NCBI GenBank assembly: GCA_905221605.1
Contig: CAJNDS010001067.1
Span: 1 to 37,294 of the forward strand
DNA length: 37,294 nt
From: Symbiodinium natans
Lineage: Eukaryota > Sar > Dinophyceae > Suessiales > Symbiodiniaceae
Direction: 5' to 3'
Within the stretch, counting starts at the first letter, position 1, and each line of letters starts with the position of its first letter. A program made the position numbers and the translations under genes. A model generated the notes under the pieces. It saw only the letters and a list, made by a program, of their open reading frames with translations, did not search any database and was not told the DNA's origin. Positions 1 through 12,300 of the stretch are shown here, one piece after another.

Positions 1-2177
1 CCAAAGATCGAAGATATATTAAAGAGAAAAATCTCACTAACAATGATTGTTCATTTCTTTTGAAAGGAGATGAATGATCATATTCTTCGTCAAATAAAGA
101 ATTAGAAGATAGATCGAAGGAATTTGGAGATATTTATTAAATTGAAAGGTCTTTCGAAGAGATGTTTAGATTCTTATATGTTTTCTTAGTTGTAGGGCCT
201 TCGGTGGGTCGAAGATTCAGGATCTTGGAGATCTGTGGTAAGTATTAAATCGTGTATATATTTATTCGTAAGGTCTTCAATGGGTCTAGGATTCAGGGTC
301 GAAAATAGATGATGGGAAGATTTGTATTGTCCACTCAATTTTAATGCTTTTGGCGGGTCTAGGGTTAAGGATCGAAGATAGATCTTGGGGAGATTTGAGT
401 TGTTGATTGAGTTTTTAAGATTTCGGTGTGTCTTGAATTGGGATCGAAGATAGATCTCGGGACGACTTACATTATTTATGTATTTGTAAGGTCTTCCGTG
501 GGCCTAGGGTTAAGGATTGAAGAAGATCTTGTGGAGATTTTTGTGTTTTTTTGGCTTTGCGTGGGTCTAGGGCTAAGATTTGAAGATAGATCTTGGGCAG
601 ATTCGTGTTCTTTTTAGTTGTGTGGTCTTCGGTGGATCTAGGGTTAAGGATCAAAGACAGATCTTGGGAAGATCTCTGTTGTTTATTGAATTGTAAGGTC
701 GTGGGTGGGTTGGGGAGATATGTGTTTTTTTGCATGAATGAATGTAAGGTCTGAGGTGGGTCTAGGGTTAAAGATCGAAGATAGATCTCGGGAGTATTGA
801 TATATTATTTACACAATTGCAATGTCTTCAAAGGGTCTAGGATTAAGGATCAAAATCAGATCTTGGGGATTGTTTACAAAATTGTATGGCCTTCGGTGGG
901 TCTAGGATCAAGGATCGAAGATAGGTCTTGGGGAGATGTGTGTGCCTATTGAATGTTTAAAGTCTTCGATGGGTCTAGGTTGAAGGATCGAAAAGGGGTC
1001 TTGGGAAGATTTGTGTGTTATGCTTGATTTTAAGAATCTTGGGAGGTTTGTATTGTTTATTTAATTGTCAGGTCTTCAGTGTCTTTAGGGAAAAGGATCG
1101 ACGATAGATCTCGGGGAGATGTGTATTATTTATCTAATTGGCAGATCTTCAATTTTCTAGGGTTAAGGATCGAAGACAGATTATGGGGAGATTTGTATAG
1201 CATACATGATTGTCAGGCCTTCGGTGGGTCTAGGCTTAAGGTTCGAAGATAGATCTTGGGAGATTTGTGTTGTTTACTTAAATGTCAGGCTTTCGGTGGA
1301 TCCAGGTTATAAAGAGCGAAAATAGATCTTGACGAGATAAGATTTATTTTCTTAATTGTAAGGTTTTCGGCGGGCCTAGGATTATGGATTGAAGATAGAT
1401 CTTGGGGAGACGAATGTTGCCTACGTAAGTGTAAGGCTTCGATGGGTCTAAGGTTAAGGATCGAAGACAGATCTTGGGGAGATTGTGTGTTGTTTATTGC
1501 AATGAAAGGCCTGCGGTGGGTTTAGGATTAAGATTGTTTATTGAATCGAAGACGCATCTTCAGGAGATTTGTATTATTTATTGAATTGTAAGCCCGTCGC
1601 TGGGCCCACGATTAAGGATCGAAGACAGATCTTGTGGAGATCTGTGCTGGTTTTTGTTTTTGCAAGGCCAACGGTGGGTCTAGCGCTAAGGATCGAAGAC
1701 AGATCTTGGGGAGATTTGGGAATGTTTGCTCAGTTGTATGGTCTTCGGTGGGTCTAGCGTTATGGATCGAAGATAGATCTTCGGGATCATTGTGTTGTTT
1801 ACATAATTTTGCGGTCTTCGATGTGTCTAGGGTTGAGGTTTGAAGATTCATCTTGGGAGTTTGTATTGTTTGTATAATTGAAGTGCCTTCGGTGGGTCCA
1901 GGATTGAGGATCGAAATCAGGTCTTGGAGAGATAAGGTCTTCGGTGGGTCTAGGGTTAAGGATCGAAGAAAGGTCTTGGGCAGATGCGCGTTGCCTACTG
2001 AATTTTAACGCCTTCGATGTGTCTAGGATGAAGGATCGAAGACAGAACTTGTGGAGAAATGTGATGCTTCCATAATGGTACAGCCTTCGGCGGGCCTAGG
2101 GTTAAGAATCGAAGGCAGATCTTTGGCACATGCGTATTGCCTGCTTAATTGAAAGGCCTCCGATGGGTCTAGGGTTA
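1..2177 (+). repeat. Diverged satellite edge, unit about 73 bp
   Basis: Imperfect head-to-tail units share the order GGTCTTCGGTGGGTCTAGG, then TTAAGGATCGAAGATAGATC, then TTGGGGAGAT, TTGTGTTGTTTA and AATTGTAA. A clean unit measures about 73 bp. The first 180 bases are AT-rich and only loosely match the unit (GATCGAAGATA near base 7, TAGAAGATAGATCGAAG near 108). Units become clearer from about 190 on. Many units carry substitutions and small indels, and some are shortened, for example near 840-880 and 1020-1040. The unit differs from the main array by having GGATCGAAGATAGAT where the main unit has CCCTA. I read this as the old, unhomogenised margin of the satellite block. No gene is supported: the open frames here are short and follow the repeat. 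Confidence 0.9.
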
Positions 2178-2374
2178 CCGTGTCGATTGCTTGCTGGAAA
2201 CAAGAAAATATGCGTAGGACAGCTTTGTTTCTGTGCCGAAATCTTGGCGAGACAAAGAAACAATATGCCTGTGACAGACCACGCCGACTGCTCGGAAAAT
2301 AATTGCAAAAGACACACGTAACACCTCCCTCCCCGCCCCACAAACTCTTAAACCCTAAACCCCAGAAGATGTAT
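2178..2374. other. Non-satellite spacer between old and young satellite
   Basis: The satellite breaks after GGGTCTAGGGTTA and resumes near 2375 with AGCTTGTGTTGCTTACTT. The roughly 197 bp between are unlike the repeat. They include a pyrimidine-rich run (CCTCCCTCCCCGCCCC, about 2324-2339) followed by a telomere-like motif. A 63-codon frame crosses it but has no recognisable domain and begins inside satellite sequence, so no gene is called. It could be a remnant of an insertion or ancestral flanking DNA. Confidence 0.7.
2349..2363 (-). repeat. Interstitial telomere-like motif
   Basis: TAAACCCTAAACCCC reads as about two units of the TTTAGGG-type telomere repeat on the minus strand. It lies at the right side of the spacer, just before satellite resumes. 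The same CCCTAAACCCC string recurs in the island at 24230. Confidence 0.6.
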
Positions 2375-2569
2375 ATTGAGGAAGCTTGTGTTGCTTACTT
2401 AATGGTAAGGCCTGCGGTGGGTCCAGAGTTAACGATCGAAGACAGATCTTTGGGCAATTTGTGTTGTTCACATATTCGTAAGGCCTTCAGTAAGTAAAGG
2501 GTTGAAGATCGAAGATCTTGGGATGTTTGTGCTGTTTACTTATTCGTAAGGTCTTCAATGGGTCCATGT
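2375..2569 (+). repeat. Transitional satellite units
   Basis: Two to three units still carry the older core (GATCGAAGACAGATCTTTGGG, GATCGAAGATCTTGGGAT) while the flanking parts resemble the young repeat. One unit is truncated at GGTCCATGTGTGCTG. From about 2570 the CCCTA core takes over. This stretch is the boundary between the 73-bp and 63-bp subfamilies. Confidence 0.75.
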
Positions 2570-5500
2570 GTGCTGTTTACTTAATTGTAAGGTCTTCGGC
2601 GGGTCTGGGGTTAACCCTACTTGAGCAGATGTGTATTGTTTACTTAATTGTAAGTTCTTCGGCGGTTCTAGGGTTAACCATACTTGGTGAGATGTGTGTT
2701 GTTTACTTAATAGTAAGGTCTTCGGCGGGTAGAGGGGTTAACCCTACTTGGGAGATGTGTGCTGTTTACTTAGTTGTAAGGTCTTCGGCAGGGAAAAGGG
2801 TTAACCCTACTTGGGGAGATGTGTGTTGTTTACTTACTTGTAAGGTCTTCGGCGGGTCTAGGGTTAACCCTACTTGGGGAGATGTGTGTTGTCTACTTAT
2901 TTGTAAGTTCTTCGGCGGGTCTGGGGTTACCCTACTTGGGGAGATCTGTGTTGTTTACTTACTTGTGAGGTCTTCGGCGGGTCTAGGGTTCACCCTACTG
3001 GGGAGATGTGTGTTGTTTACTTCATCGTAAGGTCTTCGGCAGGTCTAGGGCCAACCCTACTTGGGGAGATGTGTGTTGTTTACTTAATTGTAAGGTCTTC
3101 GGCGGGTCTAGGGTTAACCCTACTTGGGGAGATGTGTGATCGGCGGGTCTAGGGTTAACCCTGCTTGGGGAGATGTGTGCTGCTTACTCAATTGTAAGGT
3201 CTTCAGCGGGTCAGGGGTTAACCCTACTTGGGGCGATGTGTGTTGTCTACTTAATTGTAAGGTCTTCGGCGGGTCTAGGGTCAACCCTACTTGGGGAGAT
3301 GTGTGTTGTTTACTTCATTGTAAGGTCTTCGGCGGGTCTAGGGTTAACCCTACTGGGGGAGAGTGTTGTTCACTGAATTGTATGGTCTTCGGCGGGTCTA
3401 GGGTTAACCCTACTTGGGGAGAGTGTTGTTTACTTTATTGTAAGGTCTTCGGCGGGTCTAGGGTTAACCCTGCTTGGGGAGATGTGTGTTGTTTACTTAA
3501 ATGTAAGGTCTTCGACAGGTCTAGGGTTAACCCTACTTGAGCAGATGTGTGTTGTTTACTTAATTGTAAGGACTTCGACGGGTCTAGGGTTAACCCTACT
3601 TGTTCAGATGTGTATTGTTTACTTAATTGTAAGTTCTTCGGCGGTTCTAGGGTTAACCATACTTGGTGAGATGTGTGTTGTTTACTTAATAGTAAGGTCT
3701 TCGGCGGGTAGAGGGGTTAACCCTACTTGGGAGATGTGTGCTTTTACTTAGTTGTAAGGTCTTCGGCAGGGAAAAGGGTTAACCCTACTTGGGGAGATGT
3801 GTGTTGTTTACTCAATTGTAAGGTCTTCGGCGGGTCTAGGGTTAACCCTACTTGGGGAGATGTGTGTTGTTTACTTAATTGTAAGGTCTTCGGCGGGTCT
3901 AGGGTTAACGCTGCTTAACCCACTTGGGCACATGTGTGTTGTTTACTTAATTGTAAGGTCTTCGGCAGGTCTAGGGTTAACGCTACGTGAGGAGATGTGT
4001 GTTGTTTACTTAATTGTAAGGTCTTTGGCAGGTCTAGGGTTAATCCTACTTGGAGAGATGTGTGTTGTTGAATTACATGCCTTGTCTTAGGAAGGTCTAG
4101 GGTTAACGCTGCTGAACCCTACTTGGGCACATGTGTGTTGTTACTTAATTGTAAGGTCTTCGGCGGGGAGGTGTGTGTTGTTTACTTTTTTGTAAGGTCT
4201 TCAGCGGGTCTAGGGTTATCCCTGCTTGGAAAGATGTGTGTTGTTTACTTAATTGTAAGGTCTTCGGCGGGGAAAAGGGTTAACCCTACTTGGGGAGATT
4301 TGTGTTGTTTACTTAATTGTAAGGTCTTCGGCGGGTCAAGGGGTTAACCCTACTTGGGGAGATGTGTGTTGTTTACTTAATTGTAAGGTCTTCGGCGGGT
4401 CAAGGGGTTAACCCTACTTGGGGAGATGTGTGTTGTTTACTCAATTGTAAGGTCTTCGGTGGGTCTAGGGTTAACCCTACTTGGAGAGATGTGTGTTGTT
4501 TACTTAATTGTAAGGTCTTCAGCGGGTCTAAGGTTTTCGGAGGGTCTAGGGTTAACCCTACTTGGGGAGATGTGTGTTGTTTACTTAATTGTAAGGTCTT
4601 CGGCGGGTCTAGGGTTAACGCTACTTTTGGAGATGTGTGTTGTTTACTTAATTGTAAGGTCTCCGGCAATTCTAGGATCAACCCTACTTGGGGAGATGTG
4701 TGTTGTTTAATTAATTATAAGGTCTTCGGCAGGTCTAGGGTTAACCCTACTTGGGGAGATGTGTGTTGTTTACTTAATTGTAAGGTCTTCAGTGGGTCTA
4801 GGGTTAACCCTACTTGAGGAGATGTGTCTTGTTTACTTACGTGTAAGGTCGTCGGCAGGTATAGGGTTAACCCTACTTGGGGAGATGTGTGTTGTTTACA
4901 TAATTGTAAGGTCTTCGGTGGGTCTAGGGTTAACCCTACTTGGGAAGATGTGTGTGCTGTTCACACAATTGTAAGGTCTTCGGCAAGTCTAAGGTCAACC
5001 CTACTTGGGGAGATGTGCGTTGTTTACTTAATTCTAAGGTCTTCGGCGGGTCTAGGGTTTACCCTACTTGGGCAGATGTGTGTGTGTGTGTGTGTTTTTC
5101 TTAATTGTAAGGACTTTGGCAGGGAGATGTGTGTTGTTTACTTCATTGTAAGGTCTTCGGCAAGTCTAGGGTTAAACCTACTTGGGGAGATGCGTGTTGT
5201 TTACGTAATTGTAAGGTCTTCGGCGGGTCTAGGGTTAACCCAACTTGGGGAGATGTGTGCTGTTTACTTAATTGTAAGGTCTTCGGCGGGGAAAAGGCTT
5301 AACCCTACTTGGGGAGATGTGTGTTGTTTACTTGATTGTAAGGTCTTCGGCGGGTCTAGGTTTAACCCTACTTGGGGACATGTGTGTTGTTTACTTCATT
5401 GTAAGGTCTTCGGCGGGTCTAGGGTTAACCCTACTTCGGGAGATGTGTGTTGTATACTTAATGGTAAGGTCTTCGGCGGGTCTAGGGTCAACCCTAGTTT

Positions 5501-8500
5501 TGGATATGTCTGTTGATTACTGAATTGTAAGGTCTTCGGCGTGTCTAGGATTATCCCTACTTGGGGAGATGTGTGTTGTTTTCGTAATTGTAAGGTCTTC
5601 GGCGGGTCTAGGGTTAGCCCTGCTTGGGGAGATGTGTGTTGTTTACTTAATTGTAAGGTCTTCGACGCGTCTAGGGTTAACCCTGCTTGGGGAGATGTGT
5701 GTTGTTTACTTAGTTGTAAGGTCTTCGGCGGGTCTAGGGTAAACCCTACTTGGGGAGATGTGTGCTGTTTCCGTAATTGCAAGGTCTTCGGCGGCTCTAG
5801 TTTTAACCCTACTTTAGAAGATGTGTGTTGTTTACTTAATTGTAAGGTGTTCCGCGGGTCCAGGGGTTAACCCTACCTGGGGAGATGTGTGTTGTTTACT
5901 TACTTGTAAGGTCTTCGGCGGGGAAAAGGGTTAACCCTACTTGGGGAGATGTGTGTTGTTTACTTGATTGTAAGGTCTTCGGCGGGTCAAGGGGTTAACC
6001 CTACTTGGGGAGATGTGTGTTGTTTACTTAATTGTAAGGTCTTCGGCGGGTCTAGGGTTAACCTTACTTGGGGAGATGAGTGTTGCATACTTAATGGTAA
6101 GGTCTTCGGCGGCTCTAGGGTTAACCCTAGTTTTGGATATGCGTGTTGATTACTTAATTGTAAGGTCTTCGGCGGGTCTAGGATTATCCCTACTTGGGGA
6201 GATGTGTGTTGTTTTCTTAATTGTAAGGTCTTCGGCGGGTCTAGGGTTAACCCTACTTGGGGATATGTGTGTTCTTTACTTAATTGTAAGGTCTTCGGCG
6301 GGGAAACGGGTTAACCCTACTTGGGGAGATGTGTGTTGTTTACTTACGTGTGAGGTCTTCGGCGGGTCTAGGGTTAACCCTACTTGGGGAGATTTATGTT
6401 GTTTACTTAATTGTAAGACCCTACTTGGGGAGATGTGTGTTGTTTACTTAATTGTAAGGTCTTCGGCGGGTCTAGGGTTAACCCTACTTGGGGAGATGTG
6501 TGTTGTTTACTTAATTGTACGGTCTTCAGCGGGTCTATGGTTAACCCTACTTGGGGAGATGTGTGTTCTTTACTTAATTGTAAGGTCTTCGGCGGGGAAA
6601 AGGGTTAACCCTACTTGGGGAGATGTGTGTTGTTTTCTTAATTGTAAGGTCTTCGGCGGGTCTAGGGTTAACCCTACTTGGGGAGACTTGTGTTGTTTAC
6701 GTAATTGTAAGGCCCTACTTGGGGAGATGTGTGTTGTTTACTTAATTGTACGGTCTTCTGTGGGTCTATGGTTAACCCTACTTGGGGAGATGTGTGTTGT
6801 TTACTTAATTGTAAGGTCTGCGGCGGGGAAAAGGGTTAACCCTACTTGGGGAGATGTGTGTTGTTTTCTTAATTGTAAGGTCTTCGGCGGGTCTAGGGTT
6901 AACCCTACTTGGGGAGACTTGTGTTGTTTACTTCATTGTAAGGTCTTCGGCGGGTCTAGGGTTTACCCTACTTGGGGAGATGTGTGTTGTTTACTTACGT
7001 GTGAGGTCTTCGGCGGGTCTAGGGTTAACCCTACTTGGGAAGATGCGTGTTGTTTACGTAATTGTCAGGCCCTACTTGGGGAGATATGTGTTGTTTACTT
7101 AATTGTAAGGTCTTCGGTGGGTCTAGGGTTAACCCTACTTGGGGAGATGTGTGTTGTTTACTTAATTGTAAGGTCTTCGGCGGGAAAAGAGTTAACCCTA
7201 CTTGGAAAGATGTGTGTTGTTTACATAACTGTAAGGTCTTCGGCGGGTCCAGTGAGATTCCTCTTTGGGGAGATGTGTGTTGTTTACTTAATTGTAAGGT
7301 CTTCGGCGGGGAAAAAGGTTAACCATTGTAAGGTCTTTGGAGGGTCTAGGGTTAACCCTACTGGGGGAAATGTGAAGTAAATTGTAAGGTCTTCCGCGGG
7401 TCTAGGGATGTCCCTACTTGGGGCGATGTGTGTTGTTTACTTAATTGTAAGGTCTTCGGTGGGGAAAAGGGTTAACCATTGTAAGGTCTTTGGCGAGTCT
7501 AGGGTTAACCCTACTTGGGGAGATGTGTGTTGTTTACTTAATTGTAAGGTCTGCCGCGGGTCTAGGATTAACCCTACTTGGGGAGATGTGTGTTGTTTAC
7601 TTAATTGTAAGGTCTTCGGCGGGTCTAGGGTTAACCCTACTTGGGGAGATGTGTGTTCTTTACTTAATTGTAAGGTCTTCGGCGGGTCTAGGGTTAACCC
7701 TACTTGGAAAGATGTGTGTTGTTTACGTAATTGTAAGGACTTCGGCGTGTCTAGGGTAACCCTACTTGGGAGATGTGTGCTGTTTACTTAATTGTAAGGT
7801 CTTCGGCGGGGAAAAGGGTTAACCCTACTTGGGGAGATGTGTGTTGTTTACTTAATTGTAAGGTCTTCGGCGGGTCTAGGGTAAACCCTACTTGGGAAGA
7901 TGTGTGTTGTTTACTTAATTGCAAGGTCTTCGGCGGGTCTAGGGTTAACCTTACTTGGGGAGATGTGTGTTGTTTACTTAATTGTAAGGTCTTCGGCGGG
8001 TCTAGGGTTAACCCTACCTGGGGAGATGTGTGTTGTTTACTTAGTTGCAAGGTCTTCAGCGTGTCTAGGGTTAACCCTACTTGGGGAGATGCGTGTTGTT
8101 TACTTCATTGTAAGGTCTTCGGCGGGTCTAGGGTTAACCCTAATCGGGAGATGTGTGTTGTTTACTCAATTGTAAGGTCTTCGGCGGGTCTAGGGTTAAC
8201 CTTACTTGGGAAGATGCGTGTTGTTTACTTAATTGTAAGGTCTTCGGCGTGTCTAGGGTTAACACTGCCTGGGGCGATGTGTGTTGTTTACGTAATTGTA
8301 AGGTCTTCGGCGTGTCTAGGGTTAACCCTACTTGGGGAGATGTGTTGTTTACTTAATTGTAAGGTCTTCGGCGGGTCAAGGGGTTAACCCTACTTGGGGA
8401 GATGTGTGTTGTTTACTTAATTGTAAGGTCTTCGGCGGGTCTAGGCTTAACCCTACTTGGGGAGATGTGTGTTGTTTACTTAATTGTCAGGTCTTCGGCG

Positions 8501-9100
8501 GGTCTAGGGTTAGCCCTACTGGGGGAGATGTGTGTTGTTTTCTTAATTGTAAGGTCTTCGGCGGGTCAAGGGTTAACCTTACTTGGGGAGATGCGTGTTG
8601 TTTACTTAATTGCAAGGTCTTCGGCGTGTCTAAGGTTAACACTACTTGGGGAGATGTGTGTTGTTTACGTAATTGTAAGGTCTTCGGCGTGTCTAGGGTT
8701 AACCCTACTTGGGAGATGTGTGCTGTTTACTTAATTGTAAGGTCTTCGGCGGGTCTAGGGTTAACCCTACTTGGGGAGATGTGTGTTGTTTACTTAATTG
8801 TAAGGTCTTCGGTGGGTCTAGGGTTGACCCTACTTGGGGAGATGTGTGTTGTTTACTTATTTGTAAGGTCTTCGGCGGGTCAAGGGGTTAACCCTACTTG
8901 GGGAGATGCGTGTTGTTTACTTAATTGTAAGGTCTTCGGCGGGTCTAGGCTTAACCCTACTTGGGGAGATGTGCGTTGTTGACTTAATTGCAAGGTCTTC
9001 GGCGGGTCTAGGGTTGACCCTACTTGGGGAGATGTGTGTTGTTTACTTAATGTAAGGTCTTTGGCTTGTCTAGGGTTTACCCTACTTGGGCAAATGTTTG
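2570..9100 (+). repeat. 63-bp satellite array, block A
   Basis: About 100 head-to-tail units. In order, the unit contains GTGTGTTGTTTACTTAATTG, TAAGGTCTTCGGCGGG, TCTAGGGTTAACCCTA and CTTGGGGAGAT, for 63 bp. Recurrent variants replace GGGTCTAGGG by GGGGAAAAGGG or GGGTCAAGGGG, each one base longer. Others are CGTGTCTAGGG and units cut short (for example around 6410 and 6710). The block is far more homogeneous than 1-2177. Stop-free frames up to 455 codons (6013-7380) are a consequence of the 21-codon period and of the one-base-longer variants switching frame. They show no start context or non-repeat content suggesting a gene. Confidence 0.95.
5077..5094 (+). repeat. (TG)9 microsatellite inside a satellite unit
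   Basis: Nine TG dinucleotides followed by a T run sit where the normal unit has GATGTGTGTTGTTTACTT. The satellite's own TGTGTG seems to have expanded. The same configuration, with the same downstream variants, recurs at 24853. Confidence 0.85.
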
Positions 9101-9396
9101 TTGTTTACTTGATCATCCGGCTCACGATTCGTGTTGGTGGCTTCTGCTTGCGCTCCGGGTCCCTTTTCCCCTGCGTAATTCGGGGTTGTGGCGGGTGTTT
9201 TTACTGTGGGGGTGCAGGGACCTGGGATGGGAACTCTGTTGTTTCGGTCGTGAGCTTCGAGAATGAAGATCCAATGAATTGGATTCATATTCTCGAGTAG
9301 GACGATTTAATTGGCACTTTTGGGGCACAAGTCTTATGTGCCGGAAGGGGGAGTTTCGAGTAGAAACCTCGAGACCTCTAGAGTAATTGTTTACTT
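9101..9396 (+). mobile_element. 276-bp module, copy 1, with 10-bp direct repeats
   Basis: The satellite is interrupted by a 276-bp body (9111-9386) that begins GATCATCCGGCTCACG and ends CTCTAGAGTAA. The 10-bp string TTGTTTACTT lies immediately on each side (9101-9110 and 9387-9396), and the satellite phase continues across it. This is the pattern of an insertion with a target-site duplication. The ends are not inverted repeats and there is no poly-A, so the class is unclear: a SINE-like element or a non-autonomous element is possible. Near-palindromes occur inside (see the hairpin entry). Short open frames exist on both strands but show no known domain. Three more copies of the same length lie in the window. 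Confidence 0.7.
9258..9295 (+). other. Imperfect 38-nt hairpin in the 276-bp module
   Basis: CGAGAATGAAGATCCAAT is followed, after GA, by its near reverse complement ATTGGATTCATATTCTCG. Fourteen of 18 positions pair, with a four-base internal mismatch. A second small hairpin follows (GGCACA, seven-base loop, TGTGCC) near 9318-9336. Corresponding hairpins are present in all four copies. Function unknown. Confidence 0.6.
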
Positions 9397-12300
9397 AGTT
9401 GTAAGGTCTTCGGCGGGGAAAAGGGTTAACCCTACTTGGGGAGATGTGTGTTGTTTACTTAATTGTAAGGTCTTCGGCGGGTCAAGGGGTTTAACCCTAC
9501 TTGGGGAGATGTGCGTTGCTTACTTAATTGTAAGGCGTAATTATAAGGTCTTCGGCGGGGAAAAGGGTTAACCCTACTTGGGGAGATGTGTGCTGTTTAC
9601 TTAAACGTAAGGTCTTCGGCGGGTCTAGGGTTTACCATACTTGGGGAGATTTGTGTTGTTTATTTATTTGTAAGGTCTTCGGCGGGTCTAGGCTTAACCC
9701 TACTTCGGGAGATGTGTGTTTGTTTACTTAATTGTAAGGTCTTCGGCGGGTCTAGGGTTAACCTTACTTGGGGAGATGCGTGTTGTTTACTCAATTGTAA
9801 GGTCTTTGGCGGGTCTAGGGTTAACCCTACTCGGGAGATGTGTGTTGTTTACTTAAATGTAAGGTCTTCGGCGGGGAAAAGGGTTAACCCTTCTTGGGGA
9901 GATTTGTGGGAGATGTGTGTGGCTTAATTGTAAGGTCTTCGGCGGGTCTAGGGGTTAACCCTACTTCGGGAGATGTGAAATGTTTACTTAAATGTAAGGT
10001 CTTCGGCGGGTCTAGAGTTAACCCTACTTGGGGAGATGTGTGTTGGTTACTTAATTGTAAGGTCTTCGGCGGGTCTAGGGTTAACCCTAGTTGGAAAGAT
10101 GTGTGTTGTGTACTTAACTGTAAGGTCTACGGCGGGTCCAGGGTTAACCCTTCTTGGGGAGATGTGTGTTGTTTACTTAATTGTAAGGTCTTCGGCGGGG
10201 AAAGGGTTAACCCTACTTGGGAAGATGTGTGTTGTTTACTTAATTGTAAGGTCTTCGGCGGGTCTAGGGTAAACCCTACTTGGGGAGATGTGTGTTGTTT
10301 ACTTAATTGTAAGGTCTTCGGCGGGTCTAGGGTTAACCTTACTTGGGGAGATGCGTGTTGTTTACTTAATTGTAAGGTCTTCGGCGGGTCTAGGGTTAAC
10401 CCTACCTGGGGAGATGTGTGTTGTTTACTTAGTTGTAAGGTCTTCAGCGTGTCTAGGGTTAACCCTACTTGGGGAGATGCGTGTTGTTTACATAATTGTA
10501 AGGTCTTCGGCGGGGAAAAGGGTTAACCCTACTTGGGGAGATGTGTTGTTTACTTAGTTGTAAGGTCTTCGGCGGGTCTAGGCTTAACCCTACTTGGGGA
10601 GATGCGTGTTGTTTACATAATTGTAAGGTCTTCGGCGGGGAAAAGGGTTAACCCTACTTGGGGAGATGTGTTGTTTACTTAGTTGTAAGGTCTTCGGCGG
10701 GTCTAGGGCTAACCCTACTTGGGGAGATGCGTGTTGTTTACTTCATTGTAAGGTCTTCGGCGGGTCTAGGAATAACCCTAATCGGGAGATGTGTGTTGTT
10801 TACTCAATTGTAAGGTCTTCGGCGGGTCTAGGGTTAACCTTACTTGGGAAGATGCGTGTTGTTTACTTAATTGTAAGGTCTTCGAAGTGTCTAGGGTTAA
10901 CACTGCCTGGGGAGATGTGTGTTGTTTACGTAATTGTAAGGTCTTCGGCGTGTCTAGGGTTAACCCTACTTGGGGAGATGTGTTGTTTACTTAATTGTAA
11001 GGTCTTCGACGGGTCAAGGGGTTAACCCTACTTGGGGAGATGTGTGTTGTTTACTTAATTGTAAGGTCTTCGGCGGGTCTAGGCTTAACCCAACTTGGGG
11101 AGATGTGTGTTGTTTACTTAATTGTCAGGTCTTCGGCGGGTCTAGGGTTAGCCCTACTGGGGGACATGTGTGTTGTTTACTTAATTGTAAGGTCTTCGGC
11201 GGGTCAAGGGTTAACCTTACTTGGGGAGATGCGTGTTGTTTACTTAATTGTAAGGTCTTCGGCGTGTCTAGGGTTAACACTACCTGGGGAGATGTGTGTT
11301 GTTTACGTAATTGCAAGGTTTTCGGCGTGTCTAGTGTTAACCCTACTTAAGGAGATGTGTGCTGTTTACTTAATTGTAAGGTCTTCGGCGTGGCTAGGGT
11401 TAACCCTACTTGGGGAGATGTGTGTTGTTTACTTAATTGTAAGGTCTTCGGCGGGTCTAGGGTTAACCCTACTTGGGGAGATGTGTGTTGTTTACTTAAT
11501 TGTAAGGTCTTCGGCGGGTCTAGGGTTAACCTTTCTTGGGGAGATGCGTGTTTTTTACTTAATTGTAAGGTCTTCGGCGGGTCTAGGGTTAACCCTACCT
11601 GGGGAGATGTGTGTTGTTTACTTAATTGTAAGGTCTTCAGCGTGTCTAGGGTTAACCCTACTTGGGGAGATGTGCTTTGTTTACTTAATTGTGAGGTCTT
11701 CGGCGGGTCTAGGGTAACCCTACTTGGGGAGATGTGTGCTGTTTACTTAATTGTAAGGTCTTCGGCGGGGAAAAGGGTTAACCCTACTTGGGGAGATGTG
11801 TGTTATTTTCTTAATTGTAAGGTCTTCGGCGGGTCTAGGGTTAACCCTACTTGGGGAGATGTGTGTTGTTTACTTAATTGTAAGGTCTTCGGCGGGTCAA
11901 AGGTTAACCCTGCTTGGGGAGATGTGTGTTGTTTACTTAATTGTAAGGTCTTCGGCGGGTCTAGGGTTAACCCTACTTGGGGAGATGTGTGTTGTTTATT
12001 TAATTGTAAGGTCTTCGGCGGGTCTAGGTTAAGCCCTACTTGGGGAGATGTGTGTTGTTTACTTAATTGTAAGGTCTTCGGCGGGTCTAGGGCTAACCCT
12101 ACTTGGGGAGATGTGTGCTGTTCACATAATTGTAAGGTCTTCGGCGGAGAAAAGGGTTAACCCTACTTGGGAAGATGTGCGTTGTTTACTTAATTGTAAG
12201 GTCTTCGGCGGGTCTAGGGTTTACCCTACTTGGGGAGATGTGCGTTGTTTATTTATTTGTAATGTCTTCGGCGGGTCAAGGGGTTAACCCTACTTGGGGA

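Noticed and set aside
6013-7380. 455-codon open frame, the longest within the satellite
   Set aside because: It consists only of the 21-residue satellite translation with phase switches at one-base-longer variants. It has no unique sequence and no credible start, and two overlapping frames are open at once.
2570-9100. Regular repeats resembling a CRISPR array
   Set aside because: Units are contiguous 63-bp repeats without unique spacers, and no cas-like genes are present.
9082-9328. Two 68-codon minus-strand frames in the 276-bp module (also in the other copies)
   Set aside because: They overlap each other, start inside or run into satellite sequence, and have no known domain. Conservation among the copies is explained by recent duplication.
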